A stretch of DNA of 64,000 nt, from positions 1 through 64,000 of the IMG/VR virus record IMGVR_UViG_3300007734_000759; one strand, 5' to 3'. Positions 21,243 to 31,494 of this stretch are shown in pieces. Source of the stretch: a virus. The notes under the pieces were generated by a model that was not told the DNA's origin, searched no databases, and saw only the letters and a list, made by a program, of their open reading frames with translations. Both the position numbers and the translations under genes were made by a program. Position 1 is the first letter of the stretch. Each line of letters starts with the position of its first letter.

Positions 21243-22352
21243 ATGGCAGTATATAAATTATTTCCGGAAAAAGATGCAACTTTGTATTCACAATATCCCT
21301 CCTCAAACACAGGAATAGATGAGATAGTGGAATCAAGTATTATCCCCTCACAATTCAACCTACTCACATCACTACCACAGGCTTCTAGATTTTTAATAAA
21401 ATTTTCACAACAAGAACTTACAACTATAAGCGCAAGTCTATTAGCAGGATCACCTTTTTACTCAGCAAGTCTAAAACTATATGCAGCCAATGCATCAAAC
21501 ATTAACCAAACAACAACCTTACAAATTTTTCCAGTATCAGGCTCGTGGAATAACGGAACAGGGAAGTACGGCGATGTACCACCTACTACAAACGGAGTTA
21601 GTTGGCTATATAGAAGTTCGGAGCTGATTGATCCATGGCTAACTGCATCCTTTGCTCAGGGAAGCACAGGATCCTTTCCAACTACAAATCCAGGAGGAGG
21701 CACTTGGTATACCAGCTCTGCCTATACAGCATCTCAAGTGTTTGAATATGCAAATTCGGTAGACGTAAACGTAGATGTAACTTCAGCTGTAAATGCGTGG
21801 CTACAAGGAACGATCTCAAATGATGGATTTATACTAAAACAAAAAGATGAGTTTATTAATAGTAGTAGTTATGCTACAACTCTAAAATTCTTTTCAATAG
21901 ACACTAACACAATATATCCTCCATGTCTTGAGTTAAAATGGAGAGATTATCAATTTAACAAAGGAACTAATCCAATAATTACAAACACCAATATATACGT
22001 AAGCCTACAGGACAATCCAGGAATATTCAATACCGGAGCAGTAAATAAATTTAGGTTAAATGTTAGACCTAAATTTCCAACAAGAGTATTTCAAATAACT
22101 CCACTGTATACTAATAATTTTTATTTACCGACATCTTCGTATTATGCTATTCAAGATGTTGACACCAACGAGTATATTGTAGACTTTGATGAAACATTTA
22201 CACAAATAAGCGCAGATGTACAATCTTCATATTTTACTGTATATATGAACGGTTTAGAACCTGAAAGATATTATAAAATTTTAATCAAAACTATTCTAGA
22301 CGGTAGTACTTATATACTAGATGAGAATTATTATTTTAAGATCGTCAAGTAA
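21243..22352 (+). CDS. structural protein with DNRLRE-like domain (369 aa)
   Basis: The product MAVYKLFPEKDATLYSQYPS... contains KLFPEKDATL, VTSAVNAWLQG and FILKQKDEF. These resemble a DNRLRE-type beta-sandwich of surface proteins. The C-terminal part (RPKFPTRVFQ ... GLEPERYYKILIKT) is a second beta domain. It lies between gp6 and the very large putative wedge protein and overlaps the next gene by 1 nt. Probably a baseplate-wedge-associated virion protein. Confidence 0.6.
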   Translation: MAVYKLFPEKDATLYSQYPSSNTGIDEIVESSIIPSQFNLLTSLPQASRFLIKFSQQELTTISASLLAGSPFYSASLKLYAANASNINQTTTLQIFPVSGSWNNGTGKYGDVPPTTNGVSWLYRSSELIDPWLTASFAQGSTGSFPTTNPGGGTWYTSSAYTASQVFEYANSVDVNVDVTSAVNAWLQGTISNDGFILKQKDEFINSSSYATTLKFFSIDTNTIYPPCLELKWRDYQFNKGTNPIITNTNIYVSLQDNPGIFNTGAVNKFRLNVRPKFPTRVFQITPLYTNNFYLPTSSYYAIQDVDTNEYIVDFDETFTQISADVQSSYFTVYMNGLEPERYYKILIKTILDGSTYILDENYYFKIVK

Positions 22353-22738
22353 TGGAAAATATTAGACTAAATAAAACTGTATTCGATAAAACAAATTATA
22401 CAAAAATTGTAGATACGCAATTTGCGGAGCTAGTACCTCAACAAAAACAACCTATAATAGCAGTAGAATTACCAAGCATTGATCAGTTTTTTAATTTCTA
22501 TAATCAATTATTTTATACAATTCCCAAAACAGGAGATACAAACTCTCACACATACTTAATACAACAAAGTAGTAATTATATAGGAGATATACAAGTAAAT
22601 GAGGATGTACAAGCATTATTAGATGAAATAGATCAACTTAGAACAGAAAACCTGTTGTTAAATCAGCAAGTTGTACAACTACAATCACAAACAACTAAAG
22701 AACAAGCTAAACAAGCATTAGATGCAGCAACTAGTTAA
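22352..22738 (+). CDS. structural protein with C-terminal coiled coil (128 aa)
   Basis: Residues 1-85 are a small domain with DQFFNFYNQLFYTIPKTG. Residues about 84-125 (VQALLDEIDQLRTENLLLNQQ...) form a strong coiled coil. It overlaps the next gene by 17 nt in another frame. The layout suggests an oligomeric adaptor of the baseplate. Family unknown. Confidence 0.6.
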   Translation: MENIRLNKTVFDKTNYTKIVDTQFAELVPQQKQPIIAVELPSIDQFFNFYNQLFYTIPKTGDTNSHTYLIQQSSNYIGDIQVNEDVQALLDEIDQLRTENLLLNQQVVQLQSQTTKEQAKQALDAATS

Positions 22739-25700
22739 TATAAGACCAATAGTACCTACTGACTTCGAGACTCAAGCATATTCACTTAATGACAGTGCTT
22801 TGATGAATTCTTTTGAAATTGAAGATACCTTCAATGCTCAAACAGATTATATTGAATATCACATATATGACTACAATCAGGAGCTGATCTATACAACAGA
22901 ACAAGGGTCGTATGCAACTTATAATAACGTAGTTAATATAGATCCTAAAGAAGATATACTAGCAGTGGGATTTGATCAAGGATCCTACTACACAGTGTAC
23001 AATTTTCTAACATCTCTAGCTAATTCAAATCCAACAAATAAATACTACATTAGTGAGATAAGTAGTGATAGGACAGAAATTAGATTAGATAGTAACGTAA
23101 TTACCAACGAAGATTTACAGCAAGGAGCCCAGCTAGTAATTTCAAAAATTGAAAGCAGTACGTATTATTACGATTTCTTTTTAAACTTTGGATCTAATAA
23201 TCTTATAATTGCAAACAACGTTTTATTAGATAATACAGACATCACAAATCCTACAATTTTAATAAAACTATACGAACCGTTACCAGCAGAGTACGATGTT
23301 TATTCTGAATTGTGGATTGTTGAGAATTTAAGGGAGCCAGTAGCGTACAGTGTAGAAATACTAACAACATTCGATGATCAAGCCCAGGGAATTCAATTAA
23401 AAGGTCCTAATTTTAATTTAAACATATCAAATGAGGTAAGTACAACTTCAACACCAACAAGTTTACAAGAGCTACTAACAACTGATCTAGCACTAGGTAC
23501 AGCAAGTTTACAATACAACTTAAACAGTCTACTAGCTGAAAAAGGAATTGAAATCAACATCGACTACTCACAGTACGATAACTTTATACACTTCTCATCA
23601 GCTCAGACAAGACTTGAGAACTTCTACTACAAGCTAAGCTTATTAGAGCAATACCAAGCCTCTGCAAGCATCGTAACAAGTAACAACATATACACGTCAG
23701 GATCAAATGTATTATTACAAAATAAAATTAATGAAATAATAACAAACTTTGACGGGTATGAATACTACCTATATTACACCTCAGCAAGCACAGCGTGGCC
23801 AAAAACAAATACAGAACCTCCATTTATAAATACAACAACAACATCTACATTAGGAACTGACTGGTTAGCAAACCAATTAATATCAGCTTCTAATTTTGAC
23901 GAAACTAATAAAGATAATTTAGTATACTCAATTCCTCCCTACCTTAGGGACGATCCAATGAATTCTCAATTTGAGTTATTTGTTCAGATGGTCGGACAAC
24001 ACTTTGACATACTCTGGACGTATATAGGAGGTATAACTGAGAAATACAACGCAGATAATAGATTGGATTATGGTATTTCTAAAGATCTCGTAGCCGATGC
24101 TTTACGCGATCTAGGAATCACAATATACCAAAATAACTTCAGCACTCAGAATATTTACTCATCGCTGTTAGGAATAACATCAACAAACAGTTTATTAAAT
24201 ATTCCAAACACTACAAATACACTACCAGCTGCAACAGGGCTTGAATACATAAACACATACGTTACAGCATCTTCAACAAGTTCTCTAGTACCCTTAGATG
24301 ATGCTAATAAGGAAATTTATAAAAGAATTTACCACAATCTTCCATACCTACTAAAGAAAAGAGGAACTACAGCTGGGTTAAGAGCGTTGATTAATTTATA
24401 CGGCATACCAGACACAGTACTAAGAATTAATGAATTTGGCGGACAAGATAGGAAAAACGCTGACGATTGGGATAACTGGCAAGATACATTTAACTACAGC
24501 TTCTATGTCACAGATGTAGATCAATCTATATATACACCAGCCGTGCTCTACCCTTCAGGTATTCCAAATACGATAATGGTACGGGTAAAGAGTCCTAAAT
24601 TAAGTGAAGTGGTGTCTCCGGAAGTGATTCCAACACCTTTTACCAACAATATAATGTTGATGTGCTCTAATACTCCCGTAGGATATGAACCAATAGAGTT
24701 CTATTCTGCACTAGTTGTAGAGTACACAGGCTCAGGACTTACATCAGGATCTTATTCAGGTTCTATATACGATCCATATTACCAATACGCAACAGTAAAA
24801 TGGATACCAAATATAAGCTACCCCCAGTACTCTGCCAGTGCGTACATACCATTTTACAACGAAGATTGGTGGTCAATAATGGTTACAGTCAACCCTGATA
24901 TAGACAATAACGTATACACCAGTTCTCTGTACGTAAAACAAAAAGGAAACTCACAAGGAGCTTCATATATACGATATGAGCAATCTCAACAAATATTACA
25001 ACCTAACGTTGCTCTTGCACCTTGGGAGACGATAATAACACCTTATCCATATAGCTTCCTTATAGGAGATACTGAAATCAATAGTGTAGGAGCTACTGTA
25101 AGGAATGTACAAGAACTAAGGTACTATAGTACAGTAGTATCGGAGAGCATATTTGACGACTATGTAATGAATCCTTACTCAATTGAAAGTAATCAGATAT
25201 CAGGATCACAATCGTCCTATAACAGCTTACGATTTAGAGCACCACTTGGATCAGATTTAGATACAACCTCACCAGCAACAAAAACCTCTATTCACCCAAG
25301 TATTACAGGGTCTAAAACTTCTACCCCAACAGCATCATTCTCAGATGGAAGCAGCACATATGCCAGCTATAAATTTAATTATCAAAAAAATCAGGAATAC
25401 ATATATCAAAAGCAACCAAACGCAGGTATTAAAATAGCAGTATCAGACAAGATCAAGCTAAGTAGTACAACTCTACCGATAGGAAATACACTCTCTCCAT
25501 ACATATCAATTCAACAAAATCTAGCAGCAAGTCAAAGCTATACTCGAGATGTGAATTACACCGAGGCAGGATTTTCACCTCAAGATGAAATAAATGATGA
25601 CATCATCGATCAATTAGGATACTTTAATTTTGGAGATTATATAGGGGATCCCCGATTAGAATCATCATCTTACACATCATATCCAGACCTCGACTCCCTT

Positions 25701-26387
25701 AGAGACTCCTACTTCGTAAAATATACTAAAAACTACAACGTCCAAGACTACATAAGGTTAATTAAATACCTTGACAACTCTCTATTCAAAATGATTAAAG
25801 ATTTCGTTCCTGCGAGAACAGGTCTAGCTTCAGGAGTTATTATTAAACAACATCTACTAGAGAGAAACAGAACTCGCCCTGCCCAAGTTAGTTGGACAAG
25901 ACCTGAATATACGGCATCTGTTACTACCCGAGCTGTGGGATATGCCACAGGATCTAAAATTTATACATTCACAGGATCTACAGGAGGAACATTACCATAC
26001 CTAACAGCCTTTACAAGTTCATTCTCTGGATCAACTTATCAGCCTGCATATCTTAACATATCCCAAAGTTGGAGTGAACAAATTAAAACAATTTCAGGAT
26101 CTGTAACAAAAATACACAATACATTAGATGAGTTTTATAACGGAGAATTCCAAGGAACAGCCGTTACAGTAACTAATGGATCGCTAATAGATCCAAATTG
26201 TGAAATATTTTTAGACGTAAATGTTGCAGAAACGGATTATATTCCCGTTCTATATGATTATAGGGTCACCAGTCAGAGTATCTTCTTGAGTAACGTTGTA
26301 CCACTTTTAGGTGAAATTAGTATTTATTATACGGACGAGGAGATAGCAATAGGATCTCCAGGCAGACCAGGAACAATTACAGATTAA
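22722..26387 (+). CDS. very large baseplate/tail protein, candidate gp7 equivalent (1221 aa)
   Basis: The largest gene of the window. Its order (25-6-x-x-this) corresponds to gp7 (T4: 1032 aa). The N-terminal part is beta-rich. The central region has MVGQHFDILWTYIGGI, IYKRIYHNLPYLLKKRGTTA and LRALINLYGIPDTVLRINEFGG, blocks I recognise from large structural proteins of uncultured T4-like phages. The C-terminal part (RLIKYLDNSLFKMIKDFVPAR) has a helical knot before Ser/Thr-rich beta repeats. gp7 assignment is by position and size, not clear homology. Confidence 0.6.
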   Translation: MQQLVNIRPIVPTDFETQAYSLNDSALMNSFEIEDTFNAQTDYIEYHIYDYNQELIYTTEQGSYATYNNVVNIDPKEDILAVGFDQGSYYTVYNFLTSLANSNPTNKYYISEISSDRTEIRLDSNVITNEDLQQGAQLVISKIESSTYYYDFFLNFGSNNLIIANNVLLDNTDITNPTILIKLYEPLPAEYDVYSELWIVENLREPVAYSVEILTTFDDQAQGIQLKGPNFNLNISNEVSTTSTPTSLQELLTTDLALGTASLQYNLNSLLAEKGIEINIDYSQYDNFIHFSSAQTRLENFYYKLSLLEQYQASASIVTSNNIYTSGSNVLLQNKINEIITNFDGYEYYLYYTSASTAWPKTNTEPPFINTTTTSTLGTDWLANQLISASNFDETNKDNLVYSIPPYLRDDPMNSQFELFVQMVGQHFDILWTYIGGITEKYNADNRLDYGISKDLVADALRDLGITIYQNNFSTQNIYSSLLGITSTNSLLNIPNTTNTLPAATGLEYINTYVTASSTSSLVPLDDANKEIYKRIYHNLPYLLKKRGTTAGLRALINLYGIPDTVLRINEFGGQDRKNADDWDNWQDTFNYSFYVTDVDQSIYTPAVLYPSGIPNTIMVRVKSPKLSEVVSPEVIPTPFTNNIMLMCSNTPVGYEPIEFYSALVVEYTGSGLTSGSYSGSIYDPYYQYATVKWIPNISYPQYSASAYIPFYNEDWWSIMVTVNPDIDNNVYTSSLYVKQKGNSQGASYIRYEQSQQILQPNVALAPWETIITPYPYSFLIGDTEINSVGATVRNVQELRYYSTVVSESIFDDYVMNPYSIESNQISGSQSSYNSLRFRAPLGSDLDTTSPATKTSIHPSITGSKTSTPTASFSDGSSTYASYKFNYQKNQEYIYQKQPNAGIKIAVSDKIKLSSTTLPIGNTLSPYISIQQNLAASQSYTRDVNYTEAGFSPQDEINDDIIDQLGYFNFGDYIGDPRLESSSYTSYPDLDSLRDSYFVKYTKNYNVQDYIRLIKYLDNSLFKMIKDFVPARTGLASGVIIKQHLLERNRTRPAQVSWTRPEYTASVTTRAVGYATGSKIYTFTGSTGGTLPYLTAFTSSFSGSTYQPAYLNISQSWSEQIKTISGSVTKIHNTLDEFYNGEFQGTAVTVTNGSLIDPNCEIFLDVNVAETDYIPVLYDYRVTSQSIFLSNVVPLLGEISIYYTDEEIAIGSPGRPGTITD

Positions 26388-26392
26388 TAATA

Positions 26393-28639
26393 ATGGCTTA
26401 CAGACGAGGTGTAAAATTTCTTAAGATAAACAAGACCGATGCTTTAGGTAACGATAAAACCGCTACCCTAAGCCAGTTAAAGAACATACGTATTAGATAT
26501 TCTGATATAGGAGTAGTTCAATACGATGTTTTTAACAAAACTGAGTATCCAACTTATTTTCTATTTCAAGTAGATTATAAAGATACGGTAAGCTCCATCG
26601 ATAGAGGTATTTACGATTATAGATTGATAGCATCTTCAAGCACACTCAACGGATTAGCCACATCAGTATTAGACGACATAGTACAGATTACAAACTACGA
26701 CAGTACTCCAATTGCCAATTCACGATTTTTAGATAACGAAGGAACTTATACAATAACAGACTCAGAACACTTCCCTAACGTAACTATTATATATACAGCA
26801 TCCGTTAGTTATGGTGATTCGGGTGCAGGATATCCACTCAATCCAACTCTTCGATTCTCAACAGGCGATTCATCTCCAGGATTAGTAATAACAAGTTCTT
26901 CACCAGGCGAAGTAAACAGTGACGGAACTATAACATTTTCAGGAACTTTTACAGACCCATTTCCTTCAAATAAAAACTACTTTTTGGAGGTATTTGCTAC
27001 TTCTAGCAACAGTGCAAAACCTGTTTCATTTACAAATGCACGACTATTCGTAACACAGTCTATAGGACCGACAGGAAACAGTCCTTTGCTAATTGTACCA
27101 TCTCCCGACACTGCTTTAAAATTTGAAGGAACTGATTGTGATGTTACGTACGGACTTATTGATAGGTATCCTACAAGTCAATATTTTATGGATATTGATT
27201 ATTCAACAGGATTAACAATTCCAACAAATCAAATAGCATTGGTATCTGGAACAGCAACTCCAGCATCAGTTAAGGATTATTACTACTACCTACAAGCACA
27301 AGCAAGACCAAGATACCAAGGAAGTAGGTTAATAGGTCAGCAACTAAATACCTACACAGCAGGAGATATTAGTTACGGTAAAGAACCCGTTATCAATTTA
27401 GGTCAAGCCTACTTCAGCTATTTTAATTACATTTACGGAGTATCTCCAGAAGTTAATGGAGTAATAGCAGCGGATATCAAATATGTGATAGATCAAGCAG
27501 GAGATATATACGCACCAGGATTAGATTCAGAGGCTGTGAGAACGTTAAGACAAAACTATCCAGAAGGATCCATAGCATCTGTAAAACTGATAGGTGAAAC
27601 AAGCCAGGCAATGTCTACATACTTAAATAAAGAATTTACAGTATATAGAGCTGGTGCTAAAGTTAAACCTATTCTTTATTCACAAACAGGAAGTCTAGGA
27701 TATACGTCAAGTATTGTCTTTAATCCAACTGCAGGAGCTCCTAAATCGTATAAAATGACAGCAGGGCAAGCAGATGGAGCTGTATATACAATTGCTGCAA
27801 ACTCCCAACAATTTCCGTACGTATTCAGTCAAGAAACAGTAGATGAGGCAAGCTACTACGATAACTCAACAGGAGTATACACCTTTACACTAGCTCCCCT
27901 AGTTCAGGTGCAATTTCAAGCAGGTGTATCAGTAACAAATACATCAACAACAAATAGTACTGTGCAACTACTAATCGTAAAGAATAATACTATACCGTTA
28001 GCCAACGTTTTAAAAACTCTTTTACCAGAAGAAAAGGATGCATCTGTTACAGCTACTGGAGGCTATGCTAGCTTTGCAGCTGGGGATACCGTAAGTGTTA
28101 AACTGATTAATTTATCAACCACTAATACGATAACCTCTAAAGACGGATTATTTCAAACTTTTCAAAACGGCTTAGCAGGATCAGCTGCAACATCAGCTCC
28201 ATTTTTCTTATCAGGAAGTTCACCAACTTCTAGTATATTAACATGCTCATTAGACTTATTTAAAAAGCTAGGATATCCACAAGCAGATATAACATCTAGT
28301 GGATTTAATCCAATAGTTGATAATTTTACATTTAAGGTAGGTGACCAATTAAGATTTCAAAATGACGAGACTAGAGCTCACACCATAACAGCGATAGGTA
28401 ATCCATCTACTCTATACGGCCCAACTCTTACGATTACACCTCCATTGGTATCGGGATCGAATATCGATTTCTTCTTATTACGAAGATTTGAGGACAGTAC
28501 TAATACAGTTCTGTTGCTAGGGGGTAAGCCTGGTGGAGGTACTAGTGGAGGTACTTTAACACCAAAATACGTTAGTGATGCGTTACAAAAAGGTACTTCT
28601 ACCATATTAGCAAATTTATCATCAAAGAATTTAATTTAA
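26393..28639 (+). CDS. tail/baseplate appendage protein (748 aa)
   Basis: The product MAYRRGVKFLKINKTDALGND... has beta-rich domains with Ig-like text (FPNVTIIYTASVSYG) and a middle LRQNYPEGSIASVKLIGETSQ block. The C-terminus is Gly-rich (GGKPGGGTSGGT) followed by a helix that ends NLSSKNLI. It lies 5 bp after the large wedge gene. Probably an outer baseplate or fibre-attachment protein (T4 gp9-gp12 region). No specific homologue recognised. Confidence 0.55.
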   Translation: MAYRRGVKFLKINKTDALGNDKTATLSQLKNIRIRYSDIGVVQYDVFNKTEYPTYFLFQVDYKDTVSSIDRGIYDYRLIASSSTLNGLATSVLDDIVQITNYDSTPIANSRFLDNEGTYTITDSEHFPNVTIIYTASVSYGDSGAGYPLNPTLRFSTGDSSPGLVITSSSPGEVNSDGTITFSGTFTDPFPSNKNYFLEVFATSSNSAKPVSFTNARLFVTQSIGPTGNSPLLIVPSPDTALKFEGTDCDVTYGLIDRYPTSQYFMDIDYSTGLTIPTNQIALVSGTATPASVKDYYYYLQAQARPRYQGSRLIGQQLNTYTAGDISYGKEPVINLGQAYFSYFNYIYGVSPEVNGVIAADIKYVIDQAGDIYAPGLDSEAVRTLRQNYPEGSIASVKLIGETSQAMSTYLNKEFTVYRAGAKVKPILYSQTGSLGYTSSIVFNPTAGAPKSYKMTAGQADGAVYTIAANSQQFPYVFSQETVDEASYYDNSTGVYTFTLAPLVQVQFQAGVSVTNTSTTNSTVQLLIVKNNTIPLANVLKTLLPEEKDASVTATGGYASFAAGDTVSVKLINLSTTNTITSKDGLFQTFQNGLAGSAATSAPFFLSGSSPTSSILTCSLDLFKKLGYPQADITSSGFNPIVDNFTFKVGDQLRFQNDETRAHTITAIGNPSTLYGPTLTITPPLVSGSNIDFFLLRRFEDSTNTVLLLGGKPGGGTSGGTLTPKYVSDALQKGTSTILANLSSKNLI

Positions 28640-28641
28640 CA

Positions 28642-28648
28642 TATTTAT
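28642..28648 (+). promoter_or_regulatory. late motif TATTTAT
   Basis: ATATTTATAATAAA, 17 nt before the ATG at 28666 and a few bases after the previous stop. Confidence 0.6.
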
Positions 28649-28665
28649 AATAAAAAAACAAATAC

Positions 28666-29322
28666 ATGGGATACTTAAATAACCAAGTAATAACAATTGA
28701 TGCTATTCTAACTACCAAGGGCAGAGAACTGCTAGCAAGAAATGACGGTTCTTTTAGAATTACGCAATTCGCATTAGCTGATGATGAAATTGATTACACG
28801 TTGTATAACCCAACCCACCCATCAGGCTCAGCATATTACGGGGAGGCAATTGACAACTTACCTTTATTAGAAGCGTTTCCTGAAGATAGCCAGATTATGA
28901 AATACAAATTGGTTACCTTACCTAGAGGAACAGCTAAACTACCTATACTAGATTTAGGATATACAGCAATCACAATTAAACAAGGAGCATCTTTGTCCAT
29001 CACTCCTCAAACACTAAACTACTCAGGAGGTAACAACTTTGAAAGTTCAGGCTACTCCTTTACAATTTCCGATGTTAGACTAGCTAATACATTTACTGCA
29101 ACAGGTATTCAAACAGCTCAAGCAACAGCTGCAAATACAACAACTACAATTGGAACTAACGTGTCTAAAACAGTAGTAGGAACATCTCTGAGCTTTACAG
29201 CAACAACTGTGAACACTCTTTTTGGAACTACAAATACAGCACTATATGCAACATTAACAGTAGTAGGTAGAGATAGTGGAGCTAGATTAACAATTCCTGT
29301 AACAGTAAATAAAATATCATAA
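28666..29322 (+). CDS. conserved virion protein (218 aa)
   Basis: The N-terminal block GYLNNQVITIDAILTTKGRE, then ELLARNDGSF, ITQFALADDEIDYTLYN and MKYKLVTLPRG, is strongly conserved in environmental T4-like phages as I recall, without known function. The C-terminal 80 residues are Thr-rich beta sequence. It heads a three-gene tail block. Probably a tail or baseplate surface protein. Confidence 0.6.
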   Translation: MGYLNNQVITIDAILTTKGRELLARNDGSFRITQFALADDEIDYTLYNPTHPSGSAYYGEAIDNLPLLEAFPEDSQIMKYKLVTLPRGTAKLPILDLGYTAITIKQGASLSITPQTLNYSGGNNFESSGYSFTISDVRLANTFTATGIQTAQATAANTTTTIGTNVSKTVVGTSLSFTATTVNTLFGTTNTALYATLTVVGRDSGARLTIPVTVNKIS

Positions 29323-29324
29323 AT

Positions 29325-30344
29325 ATGTCATTCAAGAGATTAGAAACAGATGACTTCGTAATATCAGCAGATTCAATTACAGCTGCTATATGGACCAATA
29401 ATAGCCCAACCTTAACGCAATTTTTTACATCATCAGTGCAAGCTGCAGGAGCAGCAGGACTGTTTTATCGTTCAGTGTACCAAACCGGATCAACTTTGAC
29501 AGGCGCTGAAGTTCAGTTTGATCTAGTATACGGAAACAAAGCAGGATCAGGAAGTGCTCTTTACAACTCAGCAATTAATGGAAAATCTCCTACAACTACA
29601 ATCTATGGACAATATAGAACACTAGTAAACGGAGATGAGAATACAGATTTCAGTTTTGGAGGAGTAACAGCAACTGAATTCTACGGAATATCAGTATCTA
29701 GAAACAGATACAAAGAATCCCTTTTTCCAGGATCTTTAACCCTAACTTTAAAATCAGGATCAAACACTTTAACTCTAACAGATGATTCGCAAGTAGTTTC
29801 TTCTATATCCTTTAAAGATGCAGGTAGAGTATTCCAACTTGTCTCAGGATCTGCAGGGGTTAGAAACACAGGAAGACAGGCAAACGGCTATACAGTAGCT
29901 TCTGGATCTTATGGCTGGTTTCTACCAGACATCGGTACTATCTTATTAAATCCACTAGCCCTTACAGCTTCAGTAGCAGATGGAGGAATGGCATTACCTA
30001 CTAATAGATCAAGCAACTCAGACGGAGCAAATCTTAACACGATCTTTAACGCAATCTCAGGAGGAGCTTCTTTCACATTAAATTCACAAGAAACAATCAC
30101 ATCAGATTACATTTTTATAAGACCGAGATCATCTGAATTTAACTACTCCGAAAACCCCAGCTACATATCAGGATCTACAGGAGAGGTTATATATCCTGAT
30201 TTTATCAATAATCCTCAAACTTATATAACAACTGTAGGATTATATAACGATACAAATGATCTACTAGCAGTAGCTAAGCTATCTAGACCTTTGAAAAAAG
30301 ACTTTACGAAAGAAGCTCTTGTTCGAGTTAAATTAGATTTCTAA
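29325..30344 (+). CDS. virion protein with C-terminal TTVGLYN module (339 aa)
   Basis: A beta-rich protein with many SGS turns. The last ~45 residues (ITTVGLYNDTNDLLAVAKLS ... VRVKLDF) recur at the C-terminus of the next gene product (VTTVGLYNENQELLAVAKLA ... LVNIDR). The two proteins share this module but differ elsewhere. The module is probably an attachment domain to a common tail partner. Confidence 0.6.
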   Translation: MSFKRLETDDFVISADSITAAIWTNNSPTLTQFFTSSVQAAGAAGLFYRSVYQTGSTLTGAEVQFDLVYGNKAGSGSALYNSAINGKSPTTTIYGQYRTLVNGDENTDFSFGGVTATEFYGISVSRNRYKESLFPGSLTLTLKSGSNTLTLTDDSQVVSSISFKDAGRVFQLVSGSAGVRNTGRQANGYTVASGSYGWFLPDIGTILLNPLALTASVADGGMALPTNRSSNSDGANLNTIFNAISGGASFTLNSQETITSDYIFIRPRSSEFNYSENPSYISGSTGEVIYPDFINNPQTYITTVGLYNDTNDLLAVAKLSRPLKKDFTKEALVRVKLDF

Positions 30345-30347
30345 TGA

Positions 30348-31334
30348 ATGAGTGCGTTCAAAACATTACTAGCATCTGATTTAATTGTAACCCCTTTTAC
30401 AGTTAATAAATCACTTTCCTTCACAGGAACAGAGTTTACAAGTTCCGCTGTAGGAATCGATAAGTATATAGGTAGGTATACAACAGGTACAGAGACGACA
30501 GGATTTTTCACAGGAAGTTACCCAGTCTATCAGAAAGCCGTTTATGATTCCGTAAAGCAACTATATTACTCAAACTATTCAGGATCTAGGTACAATGCCT
30601 CAGGATCTTTCGAAAATTACCTCTCATCGACGGTAAACTGGAGTATAGGAGATGCTTTCGATACATTTCCAAACACAGGGATCGATAGATACTTTCCATA
30701 CACACAATCCTACAATGATAGTGTGATAGGGGTCATAACAATTCCTAGAAAATTGTACGGAAGTTATATAACACCAAGCTCTTTTGTACTAGACTACAAG
30801 GCAATTGTTGTAGGAACGGGATTAGTAAGTGGATCACTTTACGATGATGGGGAAGGTAATATACTAGCACATCCTCAAGATGTTCATGTAGGAAATATTA
30901 TATATCAACATGGTATAGTCACTATTACAAATAACATAACAGTAGGAGCACTTACTGTTGCCGAATATGGTAAAGGTAGATATGGAACAATTGATCTTTA
31001 TGGAAGTTCTGCAGGGAACGGGGTATTATTAGTACCAACTATTATCAACAATACAAACCTAACCTGCTCTTACCAAGCAAGCACCCAGTTATATGAAACA
31101 CAAATTAAATGCACGATATCACCTAGCGAATTTAATACTACATTAAATCCAACGATATACGAAGGAACAGGATCTATATATGGATTTGCAACAAGTTCTT
31201 ATTTTGCACCTTACGTAACCACTGTAGGATTATATAACGAAAACCAAGAACTACTTGCTGTAGCGAAGCTGGCACAACCTTTACAATCATCAACAACAAC
31301 CGATACAACAATTCTAGTAAACATAGATCGATGA
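30348..31334 (+). CDS. virion protein with C-terminal TTVGLYN module (328 aa)
   Basis: Shares start style (xSFKRLETDDFVIS versus MSAFKTLLASDLIVTPF) and the C-terminal TTVGLYN-LLAVAKL module with the preceding gene, so the pair is likely an old duplication with a diverged middle. The central region contains FPNTGIDRYFPYTQSYND. Its stop overlaps the ATG of the Zn mini-protein (ATGA). Confidence 0.6.
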   Translation: MSAFKTLLASDLIVTPFTVNKSLSFTGTEFTSSAVGIDKYIGRYTTGTETTGFFTGSYPVYQKAVYDSVKQLYYSNYSGSRYNASGSFENYLSSTVNWSIGDAFDTFPNTGIDRYFPYTQSYNDSVIGVITIPRKLYGSYITPSSFVLDYKAIVVGTGLVSGSLYDDGEGNILAHPQDVHVGNIIYQHGIVTITNNITVGALTVAEYGKGRYGTIDLYGSSAGNGVLLVPTIINNTNLTCSYQASTQLYETQIKCTISPSEFNTTLNPTIYEGTGSIYGFATSSYFAPYVTTVGLYNENQELLAVAKLAQPLQSSTTTDTTILVNIDR

Positions 31335-31492
31335 ACCTTAGAGAAATAGTACAGCAGATAGTAGCTGAAAAGATTGCTAAAAAAAGCAACTGCTGCTACA
31401 AATGTGGACATATGCATAAAATGGGAACAGCCTGTCCAAAACCAACATACTCCAAATCAGATCCCAAACATTGCAAAAATAGAAAAAAATAA
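31331..31492 (+). CDS. Zn-ribbon/knuckle mini-protein with tag-like N-terminus (53 aa)
   Basis: ATG at 31331 overlaps the upstream TGA, and the next gene starts 2 nt after its stop, so it is embedded in the operon. The N-terminus MNLREIVQQIVAEKIAKK resembles the capsid-tag motif with an (I/V)AE site. Then CCYKCGHMHKMGTACP supplies a C-x2-C ... H ... C zinc-knuckle pattern, and a final HCKNRKK adds His/Cys. It may bind nucleic acid. Function unknown. Confidence 0.6.
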   Translation: MNLREIVQQIVAEKIAKKSNCCYKCGHMHKMGTACPKPTYSKSDPKHCKNRKK

Positions 31493-31494
31493 CT

